DNA from: an archaeon
Lineage (GTDB): Archaea > Thermoproteota > Nitrososphaeria > Nitrososphaerales > UBA183
Direction: 5' to 3'
Length of the DNA stretch: 9,360 bases
NCBI GenBank assembly: GCA_021786335.1
Contig: JAJYNM010000066.1
Coordinates: forward strand, 1-9,360
The position numbers and the translations under genes are program-made. Of the stretch, positions 1-6,057 are shown in pieces. Each line of letters begins with the position of its first letter. Positions within the stretch are counted from its first letter, which is position 1. The notes under the pieces are model-generated. The model did not search any database and was not told where the DNA came from. It worked only from the letters and a program-made list of their open reading frames with translations.

Positions 1-489
1 TAGTTGAGGTGCCCCGGCCGCGAGTGCCTCTTCGGCTGTGAAAACGTATGGAAGTTGCTCGTACTCAACCTTGATGAGGTTCAGGGCGTCTACCACTTCG
101 TTGGCGGTTGGGGCGGCGACCGCGGCCACTGGCTGACCGGGGTATAACACCTCGCTGCTGACGAGCGGAGGATAGGCTCTGGAGCCTGAACCGAACATAG
201 CGCCTACCGGAAGATCTGACTCCACTAAAGCGAAGTATCCAGCAGCTTGGGCTGCGCTCACGTCAATGCTCGTCACTTTTGCGTGCGGATGTGGTGCGAC
301 GAGGAATCCTGCGTACCACATGCTGCTTTGACCTATGTCGCTCGGTCCGATATCCGAGGTATACTTCCTCTGACCGGTGATCTTCGCATATATGTCCCGC
401 CTGGTTACTGTCTGGTTCCCCACCAGATTGAATTTGGCGGTGGGACTCAGGTTGTTCAGTCCGCTGCTTTCCGTACTACTGCTGCTCAT
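1..489 (-). CDS. Molybdopterin-binding large subunit of a xanthine dehydrogenase/CO dehydrogenase-like hydroxylase (5' part only)
   Basis: The first 163 codons are present and the gene continues past base 1. Residues 24-45 (VTRRDIYAKITGQRKYTSDI region) and the later stretches HPHAKVTSIDVSAA, LYPGQPVAAVAA and KVEYEQLPYV match the N-terminal a/b hammerhead domain of the aldehyde oxidase/xanthine dehydrogenase large-subunit family, which holds the molybdenum cofactor and oxidises aldehydes, purines or CO. The ATG overlaps the TAA stop of the iron-sulfur subunit by one base, and a strong Shine-Dalgarno GGAGGT lies at 498-503, eight bases upstream, so the two are translated as one operon. I see no signal peptide here; by inference it is carried across the membrane folded together with the Tat-tagged small subunit. 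The substrate cannot be told because the active-site region lies outside the window. Confidence 0.9.
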   Translation of the reverse strand, partial: MSSSSTESSGLNNLSPTAKFNLVGNQTVTRRDIYAKITGQRKYTSDIGPSDIGQSSMWYAGFLVAPHPHAKVTSIDVSAAQAAGYFALVESDLPVGAMFGSGSRAYPPLVSSEVLYPGQPVAAVAAPTANEVVDALNLIKVEYEQLPYVFTAEEALAAGAPQL

Positions 490-1202
490 TACGCGCTACC
501 TCCCTGAAGTTTCAGGGCCGCTGTTTGGATGCTGGCTATGATTCCATCATAGTTTCCGCACCTGCAGATGTTCCCGCTCATCGCAGTCTTGATATCGTCG
601 AGAGACGGGTTCTGATTGTTCAGGAGAAGGGCGGTTGCCGACATTATCTGCCCTGGCTGGCAGCCGCTGCACTGACCCCCGTCCTCCTCAACCCAAGCTT
701 GCTGTAACGCGTTGAGGACCGTCGCCTCAGGCGAGGAAGACATGGTGTACCCCTCGACAGTGATGATATTATGGCCAACTGCTCGAAAAGCGGGATAGGT
801 GCATGACATGTGAGGAACGTCGTCAATCAGCACGGTGCAGCCGCCGCACTCCATCCTGTTGCATGGCCTCTTCGTCCCGATCAGACCGAGGCTGTCGCGG
901 AGGATGTTGTTCAGCATGTCTCTCGGCTCCACCCCGACCTGGATGTCCTTTCCATTGATGTTCAACGTCACAATCTGGGAGGCAAATGGATCAGCGTTTG
1001 ATGTCGCTGGGACGTTCGCAGTCGGTGTTTCAATCACCGTGGTGGTGTTCCCAGAGCTCAGGGCAATCCCACCCAAGCCGACTACCCCGGCAGAAATCGC
1101 ACTCGCCTTCAGAAATTTTCTCCTGTTCATTTTTGTGTCCAATGGATTAGACCCGGTTTCTTCACTATGGGAGTTATCCCTTGCAGAATCCTCTCCGGCC
1201 AT
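489..1202 (-). CDS. Tat-exported [2Fe-2S] subunit of a molybdenum hydroxylase
   Basis: 237 residues. A ferredoxin-like [2Fe-2S] domain with Cys114, Cys119, Cys122 and Cys134 (CNRMECGGC) is followed by a helical second-cluster domain with Cys178, Cys181, Cys213 and Cys215 (QCSGC and ICRCG). This is the full ligand set of the CoxS/XdhC-like/quinoline-oxidoreductase small subunits, which pass electrons from molybdenum to the next carrier. Residues 26-50 form a twin-arginine signal (NRRKFLK, then a hydrophobic Ala/Gly-rich run), so the complex is probably exported folded and works outside the cytoplasm. I chose the ATG at 1202 because a TATA box sits about 28 bases upstream, implying a leaderless message. 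The ATG at 1130, directly before NRRKFLK, would give a more usual Tat signal and is the alternative. It is followed with one-base overlap by the large subunit; no FAD subunit is seen in the window. Confidence 0.93.
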   Translation of the reverse strand: MAGEDSARDNSHSEETGSNPLDTKMNRRKFLKASAISAGVVGLGGIALSSGNTTTVIETPTANVPATSNADPFASQIVTLNINGKDIQVGVEPRDMLNNILRDSLGLIGTKRPCNRMECGGCTVLIDDVPHMSCTYPAFRAVGHNIITVEGYTMSSSPEATVLNALQQAWVEEDGGQCSGCQPGQIMSATALLLNNQNPSLDDIKTAMSGNICRCGNYDGIIASIQTAALKLQGGSA

Positions 1203-1203
1203 A

Positions 1204-1217
1204 CCTAACCGGTTAGG
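1204..1217. promoter_or_regulatory. Perfect palindrome at the start site of the molybdenum hydroxylase operon
   Basis: CCTAACCGGTTAGG is a perfect 14-base palindrome. It lies directly before the ATG at 1202 and between that ATG and the TATA box at 1227-1234, that is, over the expected transcription start. In archaea a repressor bound there would block polymerase recruitment, so an operator is a fair inference. No regulator for it is recognisable in the window. Confidence 0.5.
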
Positions 1218-1226
1218 AGGAAGCGC

Positions 1227-1234
1227 GTATAAAC
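1227..1234 (-). promoter_or_regulatory. TATA box of the molybdenum hydroxylase operon
   Basis: Read on the minus strand this is GTTTATAC, centred about 28 bases before the ATG at 1202. That is the archaeal TATA-to-start distance, so transcription should begin at or very near the start codon. This supports the longer N-terminus of the iron-sulfur subunit. Confidence 0.5.
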
Positions 1235-1516
1235 GATTCTATTCGAAGTTGAATTGTCCAACAGAACAGATGACTCGAGAAAAACTTCAGTGGAAACTCC
1301 GGGCCACCCGATGTTTGAGGCTTCGCGCCGGATTCGGGCTGCGTGCTACCTTAGAGGAAGAGTGTATGATTCGAGTGCCGCGCTTCTTGAAGGCCTGAAC
1401 AGGACCCTCGATTAGGCACAATCCATTGAACCCGGGTGCCACTTGTCTATTGCGCCTGGTCACCTTCGCGGCAACGCCCGAAGAACGCGACCGTGTTAGT
1501 GGATTGGTTTAGCTCC
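1235..1516. other. Intergenic stretch without a recognisable gene
   Basis: Open frames here are short or are out-of-frame shadows with arginine- and cysteine-rich, unfolded-looking translations. I see no RNA gene, array or mobile-element end. Confidence 0.5.
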
Positions 1517-1916
1517 TCAGGAACTTATCGCCGGGGATGCTGCAGCCACGGGCGCCTCTCCAGGTTTGGCCATGCTCAACGGGATGAACATGGCGAAGAA
1601 CGCGAACACGTTGACGAGGTGGAACCAGGCGATGGAGTCGCTCAGGGTGGGGTTGCTGGTCGTCGCCAGGGCCGTGAACCCTATCAAAGCCTGGGCGAGG
1701 ATGTCAACTCCTACTCCGATTGCGAGACCGAGAAGCATCTTGGGCCGGGGCGACATTTTGGCCACAAACACTGGGGGTGCGATGGCAAGGACCCCTACCA
1801 CAGTCCCCTATATTACGTGCACTGAAGCGTCAAGGAACCTGAACGTGACAAGCCCTCCGAGCACTACCTTGACGCCGAGGGCGGCGCCGGTGACTCGAAA
1901 CACAACGCTGGAGTTC
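1517..1916 (-). pseudogene. Small four-helix membrane protein interrupted by an in-frame TAG
   Basis: The longest intact frame starts at the GTG at 1801 (94 codons) and gives three hydrophobic segments: VVGVLAIAPPVFVA, MLLGLAIGVGVDILAQALIG and HLVNVFAFFAMFIPLSM. The same frame stays open and protein-like upstream: after TTG 1916 or GTG 1904 come VTGAALGVKVVLGGLVTF and FLDASVHVI, a fourth membrane segment, and then TAG at 1808-1810. One substitution would restore a protein of about 132 residues. Either the gene is a young pseudogene, or the shorter GTG-started form is made, or the TAG is read through. I do not recognise the family. No upstream promoter is obvious. The segments around the TAG keep the same reading frame, which argues for a point mutation and not random open sequence. 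Confidence 0.55.
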
Positions 1917-2396
1917 AAAAAGCTGGAGCGATGCGTGCCACCATCGAACGATTTGAACCATTAGGCAGCTGATCTTGCTCTCCACTCTGTCGCAGACTTC
2001 CCCTGTCACCATGGTACGCAGTCGCTCATGCCAGAGACACCGATTCGATTGGAGCCCTCTCCGAGTCGCCGCCATATGTGTACATTTCGTGTTTTGTCGG
2101 GTGGTCACCAAACGAGACGTGTATCGCCGCCCAACGCAATTACTTCATACCTCGAGGTCTTCTCCACAGGCTCCCGTCTCGCGGGATGGCTGGTTCCGAC
2201 AGCCAGAGACGCCCATGGATGGTGACAAGGCAGAGAATGCAGACCGGGCTAGCCAGGGAGAAAAGATGCCTCTCCGCGGTGGCGTCACACGCAAGAGTTC
2301 GTCTATCTGCATCGAGCGGCCGAGTGATTGGTGGAGAGCAGATACTCTGCTGGAAGAGACTGGCCTGCGTGAGAAGTGCCCTTGGCGATAAGACGC
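1917..2396. other. Intergenic stretch without a recognisable gene
   Basis: Several open frames exist on both strands, but their translations lack hydrophobic cores, motifs or any family resemblance and overlap each other out of frame, as expected for noncoding G+C-rich DNA. No RNA gene or repeat is evident. Given the broken genes on either side of HflX and RDD, decayed coding sequence is possible. Confidence 0.5.
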
Positions 2397-3512
2397 TCAC
2401 TTTTGAGTGGTGAGTCCGGGCCTCCGAGCGAGCCTCCTTGGGTCAGTCCTTTCCAGTACCTTGGTCCTCAGCTGGTGCATCCCGTCACCGCGGACGGCAG
2501 ATATCTTGACCGTGCTGTAGTCTTTGAAGAGCGGGTCGAACTCTATCTTGGACCTCGTCCTGATGTCCAGAAGGTCGATCTTGTTCAGGACCACGAGGAG
2601 CTTCGATGGCTCGACCTCTAGCTCGCTCAGCGTCTCCCTGCAGCTCCGCAGCTTGATTCCGATGCTCTCTGGCGATTCGCTGACATCAATCATCAGCAGG
2701 ACGAGGTCTGCATGGCGGAGCTCGTCAAGAGTCGACCTGAATGACTCTACGAGATAGGTAGGCAGGCGCGAGATGAAGCCGACTGTGTCGGAGAGGAGGA
2801 TCTTCCGTCTGAAGTTCTGGAAGGCGACCATGCGCGTGGTCGTCGACAGCGTCGTGAAGAGGTCGGGAGATGCGTCTTTCGACTCCGCAGCGAGCCTGTT
2901 GAAGAGGGTGGTCTTCCCACTGCTGGTGTAACCGGCTAGCGACACGAACGGCACCCCGAGCTTCCTCCTCTCAGAGGCATGGAGCCCCCTGACAGTCTTC
3001 GTCTTCTCGAGCTTATCCTTGATGAATGCCATCTGCCTCTTGAGCGCTCGGAACTTCACGTCTACCGCGTACTCTCCCATGCCAGAGAACCCTGCCTGCT
3101 CTCCCCTGACCGAGTGTCGGACGGCTTCCCTCGCCCTGGGAAGCTCGTAGCGCAGCTCTGCGAGCTGCACCTGGAGCTTGGCCTCGGTAGTGGCTGCTCG
3201 CTTGGCGAATATGTTGAGGATAAGCCTCTCCCTGTCGACAACGCTGGCGTGGGTGAGACGCGAGAGGTTGTTCGCCTGCGAGGACGTCATACTATCGTCG
3301 ATTATTATTGTGTCCGACTCCGTGTCGGCGACCAGTCCCTCGAGCTCCTGGGCTTTGCCTGAGCCGACGCCGTACTCGGAGCGGCCTAGGTCCCTGTGCG
3401 TCACCACTTCCTTGACATCGTATCCGCCAGCCTTCGCGAGCTCGAGTATCTCTCTCCTGGCGAATTCGTCCGGGTAAGTGACCACCACGGCCTTGGTGCC
3501 AAATCCGCTCAA
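2397..3512 (-). CDS. hflX: GTPase HflX, ribosome-associated
   Basis: 371 residues, usual HflX length for archaea. The N-terminal HflX domain (about 1-115) is followed by a helical hairpin with the family's glycine-rich segment (GEQAGFSGMGE, 137-147), then a GTPase domain from about 188: P-loop GYTSSGKT at 194-201, switch I threonines at 221-226 (TLSTTT), DTVG at 242-245, NKID at 310-313 and SA at 338-339. HflX proteins bind the large ribosomal subunit and split or rescue stalled ribosomes under stress. The start is TTG; a TATA-like TGTTTTAC at 3542-3549 lies about 33 bases upstream, giving a short leader or none. It lies 65 bases after the stop of the RDD membrane protein on the same strand and may be read partly from that gene's promoter. 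All G motifs are intact. Confidence 0.95.
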   Translation of the reverse strand: MSGFGTKAVVVTYPDEFARREILELAKAGGYDVKEVVTHRDLGRSEYGVGSGKAQELEGLVADTESDTIIIDDSMTSSQANNLSRLTHASVVDRERLILNIFAKRAATTEAKLQVQLAELRYELPRAREAVRHSVRGEQAGFSGMGEYAVDVKFRALKRQMAFIKDKLEKTKTVRGLHASERRKLGVPFVSLAGYTSSGKTTLFNRLAAESKDASPDLFTTLSTTTRMVAFQNFRRKILLSDTVGFISRLPTYLVESFRSTLDELRHADLVLLMIDVSESPESIGIKLRSCRETLSELEVEPSKLLVVLNKIDLLDIRTRSKIEFDPLFKDYSTVKISAVRGDGMHQLRTKVLERTDPRRLARRPGLTTQK

Positions 3513-3541
3513 TCCGATTTCGGGGGTGCCAGAACGGCTCG

Positions 3542-3549
3542 GTAAAACA
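3542..3549 (-). promoter_or_regulatory. TATA-like box upstream of hflX
   Basis: Minus-strand TGTTTTAC is centred about 33 bases before the TTG start of hflX, in an otherwise G+C-rich gap. Position fits; the sequence match is only fair. Confidence 0.35.
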
Positions 3550-3577
3550 GTTCTCCAAGGAGTGGTGCACGCGGCGC

Positions 3578-4126
3578 CTAGCCGCGGACCACCTTGGTGC
3601 CCATGTAGCGATCGCTGTACTTCTGCTGATATCCGTGGGAGATGGCCAACCCTACTATCACGTCAAGGAGCAGCAGGAGCCAGTAGATCTTGCTCAGGTT
3701 CCTGACAAAAGCTTCTGCGAAGGTGGGGTTGGAGCCGCGCCTGGAGACCGCCTTCAGCCTGAAGAGTCTCTTCCCGATGCTCGCGCCGGACGACGTTTCC
3801 ATCACCGTATTATACAATACGAAGATGATCCCCCAGAGGAGGGCCACACCCCCGAACACGACGCCGAAGAAGACAGTACCGCCAGTGAGGAGGGCAGGGA
3901 TGGCGATTATCGCTGTGGCGATGCCGAGAACCACATAGACGATGACGTAGTCGATAACTAGCGCAATCAGCCGTTCCACCCAATACTCCTGGGCATCGTG
4001 GTCCCTGGTGAGGGCGTCGATGCCGCTCACGTGGACGTCCCCCACCCCGGCCTGGACCGGAGCCCCGCATGATGGGCAGAAAGTGGCTCCATCCGGCAGC
4101 TCTTTCCCGCACTTGGCGCAGAACAT
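3578..4126 (-). CDS. Zinc-ribbon RDD-family membrane protein
   Basis: 182 residues. The N-terminus is a one-zinc ribbon with Cys3, Cys6, Cys17 and Cys20 (FCAKCGKEL ... FCPSCGAPV). After a short linker comes an RDD domain: the Arg52/Asp59 signature in ERLIALVIDYV opens the first helix, helices run at about 54-78 and 84-107, the conserved SIGKRLFRL turn is at 116-124, and a last helix is at about 147-163 with its own Asp155. RDD proteins are small transporters or membrane partners; some are linked to sodium/proton exchange, but the substrate cannot be inferred here. The zinc ribbon would sit in the cytoplasm and may bind a partner or nucleic acid. It is transcribed toward hflX. The ATG is well placed about 30 bases after a TATA-like element. 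Confidence 0.88.
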   Translation of the reverse strand: MFCAKCGKELPDGATFCPSCGAPVQAGVGDVHVSGIDALTRDHDAQEYWVERLIALVIDYVIVYVVLGIATAIIAIPALLTGGTVFFGVVFGGVALLWGIIFVLYNTVMETSSGASIGKRLFRLKAVSRRGSNPTFAEAFVRNLSKIYWLLLLLDVIVGLAISHGYQQKYSDRYMGTKVVRG

Positions 4127-4157
4127 GGCAACCGTCGCGGAGGACGATTGACTTTAC

Positions 4158-4169
4158 CCCATTTATGGG
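4158..4169 (-). promoter_or_regulatory. TATA-like element within a small inverted repeat upstream of the RDD gene
   Basis: CCCAT-TT-ATGGG has perfect 5-base arms. Read on the minus strand its centre, CATAAATG, resembles a TATA box about 37 bases before the ATG at 4126, giving a leader of roughly ten bases. The symmetry over the box could allow a repressor to compete with TBP, but this is weak. Confidence 0.35.
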
Positions 4170-4184
4170 TTGGCCCTTGAGTGG

Positions 4185-4937
4185 CTATATGGACAGCGCG
4201 AGGAAGCTGGCGGCCGCCAGGACTAGTACCGGCGACACGACCCAGAGGTAGATGGTCTCCGACAAGCCGCCTGTTCATTATGGTCACATTCCTGCTGAAC
4301 GTGGCGCCCAGCATTCTTCCGATCAGGCATCGCGTTCTCGAAACATGGAACGTCAGCTAGGTTCCCACCTAGACCAGCAGGGAGCTCGAGATGAAGGCAG
4401 AGAAGACTACCTGGGGGCGGGGGGTGAGCATCCTTCCCCCACCGTCCCGCCAAATGCTTGCCTCCCTAGGACAACGACGCCGAGTATGGCCGCGACAGCG
4501 AACAGGACGAACACTTCAGTCTGCACCCCGAAGGCGGCGGTCGAGCCGAGACTCCCGAGGACGTCTCGATGTCGTTGGCGACAATGGCGTAGGAGGCAGC
4601 GAAAGCGCTTATCAAGCGCCTGCTCCGGCGGAGGGTGTCCACTCCAAGGATGTACAGACCTGAGGTGAGTCTTTGAGTCACGTCGTAGACCGTATGAGTG
4701 GGGACAGTGGCCCGAGTGGGAGGAACCAGAAGACAACCACCTCCGAGGCCTGGTATCCGTGCAGGGGAATGGTCGAGTCCAGTATCTCCCCGACGAAGGC
4801 GCCCACCATGACAATGCTGAATGGGATAGGAAGGTCGAGAAAGGCATGGCTGCGGCGAACACGAATGAAACCATCAGAGTGGCGGCAAGAGCCGCAAACG
4901 ATGCAGAGAGAGCAAGGCTGACTAGACTCCCGACCAT
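4185..4937 (-). pseudogene. Decayed multi-pass membrane protein gene
   Basis: A convincing start remains: ATG at 4937 with GGAGGG seven bases upstream, then a hydrophobic run beginning MVGSLVSLALSASFAALAA. The reading frame then shifts near 4842 (to FSIVMVGAFVGEIL and EVVVFWFLPLGPL), near 4690 (to RLTSGLYILGVDTLRRSRR and LISAFAASYAIVANDI), and near 4560 (to EVFVLFAVAAILGVVVLG). A further frame from ATG 4431 (MLTPRPQVVFSAFISSSLLV) hits TAG at 4369-4371. The last membrane segment, YLWVVSPVLVLAAASFLA, is in yet another frame and ends at TAG 4185. Protein-like pieces in consecutive frames with no overlap show one or two membrane genes broken by at least three indels and a stop. The joined length would be about 250 residues with six or seven helices. 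The 4431-4185 part could have been a separate gene. Family not recognised. Confidence 0.65.
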
Positions 4938-5300
4938 CTGTGTGCCCTCCAGCACAGACCGTAGGAATCGACCCGTCACTGCCAGAGCTACGATGACCCT
5001 GTGAGATTCGCACCGAACTTGGATTGCAGACCGTTGCGGCCGGCGTAGCCTTTGTCTTCTGACGCTGACCACCGCGGAGGTCACTTCGTGCATGATGATC
5101 TTCTTCGGCAGGGTTATCCCAGTCGAATCAGGCGGAGAATGATGTGACGTAATAGCCGAAAACGAGTTTTAGTTAGAATCACTCGCACATTGGAGACCGA
5201 TAGTTGAGTCGAGGCGAACATCCGATGCCCTCTGTCAAGCAGTTGTCAGGTCGACTGCTGAAGGATGTGAACGGGTCCAAAATAATGGAACGGCGCAAAG
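4938..5300. other. Intergenic region upstream of the tRNA gene
   Basis: No gene is recognisable. The frame of the first decayed segment stays open back to 5093, but a good ribosome binding site at 4937 makes coding here unlikely. The last part is more A+T-rich around 5150-5180. Confidence 0.45.
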
Positions 5301-5308
5301 TCTTAAGT
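5301..5308 (+). promoter_or_regulatory. Probable box A of the tRNA-Phe gene
   Basis: TCTTAAGT lies about 30 bases before the first base of the mature tRNA at 5335, the usual archaeal box A position. Sequence match is modest. Confidence 0.35.
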
Positions 5309-5353
5309 CTCTCCTCAGGCAGCGGATGTGCTGTGCCGCGGTAGCTCAGCCTG

Positions 5354-5372
5354 ATTCAGGCCTGAAGGCTAG
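5354..5372 (+). other. tRNA-Phe intron 1 (19 bases), between positions 18 and 19
   Basis: A full bulge-helix-bulge motif surrounds it. The central helix is AGCC (5348-5351) with GGCT (5367-5370). Three-base bulges are TGA (5352-5354) and AGG (5371-5373). The inner hairpin is TTCA/TGAA with loop GGCC (5355-5366). The outer helix is CTC (5345-5347) with GAG (5374-5376). Cutting after the second base of each bulge gives these exact ends. Confidence 0.88.
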
Positions 5373-5376
5373 GGAG

Positions 5377-5391
5377 ACTTCACAGCTCAAC
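5377..5391 (+). other. tRNA-Phe intron 2 (15 bases), between positions 22 and 23
   Basis: Once intron 1 is removed, TGGG (5352-5353 joined to 5373-5374) pairs with CTCA (5386-5389), with one G-U pair. Bulges are AGA (5375-5377) and ACA (5390-5392). The inner stem is only CT/AG with loop TCAC, and the outer helix is a single C-G pair, so the motif is relaxed. Cutting after the second bulge base yields GAGC for the D stem. Before intron 1 is spliced only three of the four central pairs exist. Confidence 0.75.
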
Positions 5392-5445
5392 AGCATCCGG
5401 CTGAAGACCGGAGTGTCGTCGGCTCAAATCCGACCCGCGGCACTT

Positions 5446-5457
5446 GATTTAAATAGG
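5446..5457 (+). promoter_or_regulatory. TATA-like box 1 downstream of the tRNA
   Basis: GATTTAAATAGG begins four bases after the tRNA end. It would place a transcription start near 5478. It abuts the inverted repeat at 5456-5471 and may be an alternative promoter for the regulator-integrase pair. Confidence 0.45.
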
Positions 5458-5471
5458 TTTACTGGTAAACC
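5456..5471. repeat. Perfect inverted repeat, likely operator
   Basis: GGTTTAC-TG-GTAAACC has seven-base perfect arms around a two-base centre. It fills the space between the two TATA-like boxes and overlaps the edge of the first, so a bound dimer would block promoter use. The gene directly downstream encodes a ribbon-helix-helix protein, a class that commonly binds such repeats, so autoregulation is a fair inference. A role as recombination core site for the integrase is the alternative. Confidence 0.6.
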
Positions 5472-5480
5472 CATATATAC
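5472..5480 (+). promoter_or_regulatory. TATA box 2 of the regulator-integrase operon
   Basis: CATATATAC is centred about 30 bases before the TTG at 5506, so transcription would begin at or just before that codon. This is the main reason for choosing the TTG as start. Confidence 0.55.
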
Positions 5481-5505
5481 TCGGCGGTGGGATTCGGAAC
5501 CTGCC

Positions 5506-6057
5506 TTGTCCAAGCCAACCCGTGGGAAGACGGAGACGATCAAGCAGCGCGCGCTCTACGTCTACCTCCCCTCGCTGGAGATGGTGGAAGACTGGAAGCA
5601 AAGGGCGGAGAAGGAAAGGAAGTCTCTCTCGAACTGGATTATGCTGAGGGTCCTAGACTCCATCGGCTTCGAGGAGGGCTCGGCCCAGAGGGAGATGATG
5701 CAGAGGGAGCTGGACGAGACCAAGGAGCAGAAGGAGGACGCCCTGGAGGAGGACGAGAAGCTCAGGCAGGAGAACAGGTTGCTCAGGATGCTCGGCGACA
5801 ACCTGGACAAGGAGCTCAAGAGGATCAGGACGCAGCCCTTCGTGGAGGTCGGGTTCGAAGGGAAGAGGAGGTTCGACAAGGCCCTGCTCGGCCTGCTGAG
5901 GAAGGGGCACGGGGTCGACAAGGACATGATCCTGAGCAGGCTGCGCATCGACGCCTCGGATTCCGAGGGGATCGACGGCGTGAGGAAGCAGCTCGAGGCG
6001 CTGCAGGCCTACGACCTGGTGGAGTACGACGGGAGATGGTGGAAATGGAAAGGGTAG
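5506..6057 (+). CDS. Ribbon-helix-helix/coiled-coil DNA-binding protein
   Basis: 183 residues from TTG 5506. The frame is open back to 5326, but that would run through the tRNA, so the start must lie downstream; TTG 5506 fits a leaderless message from TATA box 2. Residues 15-52 have the ribbon-helix-helix pattern: strand RALYVYL, helix LEMVEDWKQRAEKER, then the turn KSLSNW and a second helix IMLRVLDSI. Residues about 58-108 are a long, highly charged coiled coil rich in Glu, Lys, Gln and Leu. The last 70 residues (FVEVGFEGKRRFDKALLGLL ... LEALQAYDLVEYDGRWWKWKG) look like a winged-helix-type domain with a final aromatic strand; this part is less certain. It overlaps the recombinase gene, so the two are translated together. 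It probably controls the integrase or acts as a recombination directionality or accessory factor; neither can be decided from sequence. Confidence 0.82.
   Translation: MSKPTRGKTETIKQRALYVYLPSLEMVEDWKQRAEKERKSLSNWIMLRVLDSIGFEEGSAQREMMQRELDETKEQKEDALEEDEKLRQENRLLRMLGDNLDKELKRIRTQPFVEVGFEGKRRFDKALLGLLRKGHGVDKDMILSRLRIDASDSEGIDGVRKQLEALQAYDLVEYDGRWWKWKG

Larger units (their letters stand above)
5335..5442 (+). tRNA. tRNA-Phe(GAA) with two introns in the D arm
   Basis: The acceptor stem GCCGCGG (5335-5341) pairs with CCGCGGC (5435-5441), and A5442 is the discriminator; CCA is not encoded. The anticodon stem is TCCGG/CCGGA (5396-5400, 5408-5412) with loop CTGAAGA, anticodon GAA at 5403-5405. The T arm is GTCGG/CCGAC (5418-5422, 5430-5434) with loop CTCAAAT, so position 54 is C where T is usual. 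The variable loop has five bases. The D arm is far too long as read, but removing 5354-5372 and 5377-5391 leaves GCTC-AGCCTGGGA-GAGC, a perfect D arm, and a 74-base tRNA. Exons are 5335-5353, 5373-5376 (four bases only) and 5392-5442. There is no intron at the canonical 37/38 site. The 3' part of the gene is a plausible attachment site for the recombinase downstream. Confidence 0.93.

Noticed and set aside
835..1398. Plus-strand open frame of 187 codons
   Set aside because: It runs antisense to the well-supported iron-sulfur subunit gene, whose cluster cysteines and Tat motif are unambiguous.
1390..1398. AGGCCTGAA, also present inside tRNA intron 1 (5358-5366)
   Set aside because: Nine bases of a mostly palindromic G+C-rich word can recur by chance; no extended similarity surrounds it.
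1975..2391. Plus-strand open frame of 138 codons
   Set aside because: Its translation is rich in Arg, Ser, Pro and Cys, has no motif or hydrophobic core and no ribosome binding site; it overlaps other equally poor frames.
5354..5372. Box C/D guide RNA inside tRNA intron 1
   Set aside because: The CTGA there is part of a hairpin; there is no RTGATGA box, and 19 bases are too few.
5326..5505. N-terminal extension of the regulator gene through the tRNA
   Set aside because: The frame is open by chance across the tRNA-Phe gene; a coding region there would overlap the tRNA, and a TATA box fits the TTG at 5506 instead.
5487..6035. Long N-terminal extension of the integrase frame from GTG 5487
   Set aside because: This part is the out-of-frame shadow of the regulator gene, Gly/Arg/Glu-rich without domain character; the core-binding domain begins just after ATG 6036.
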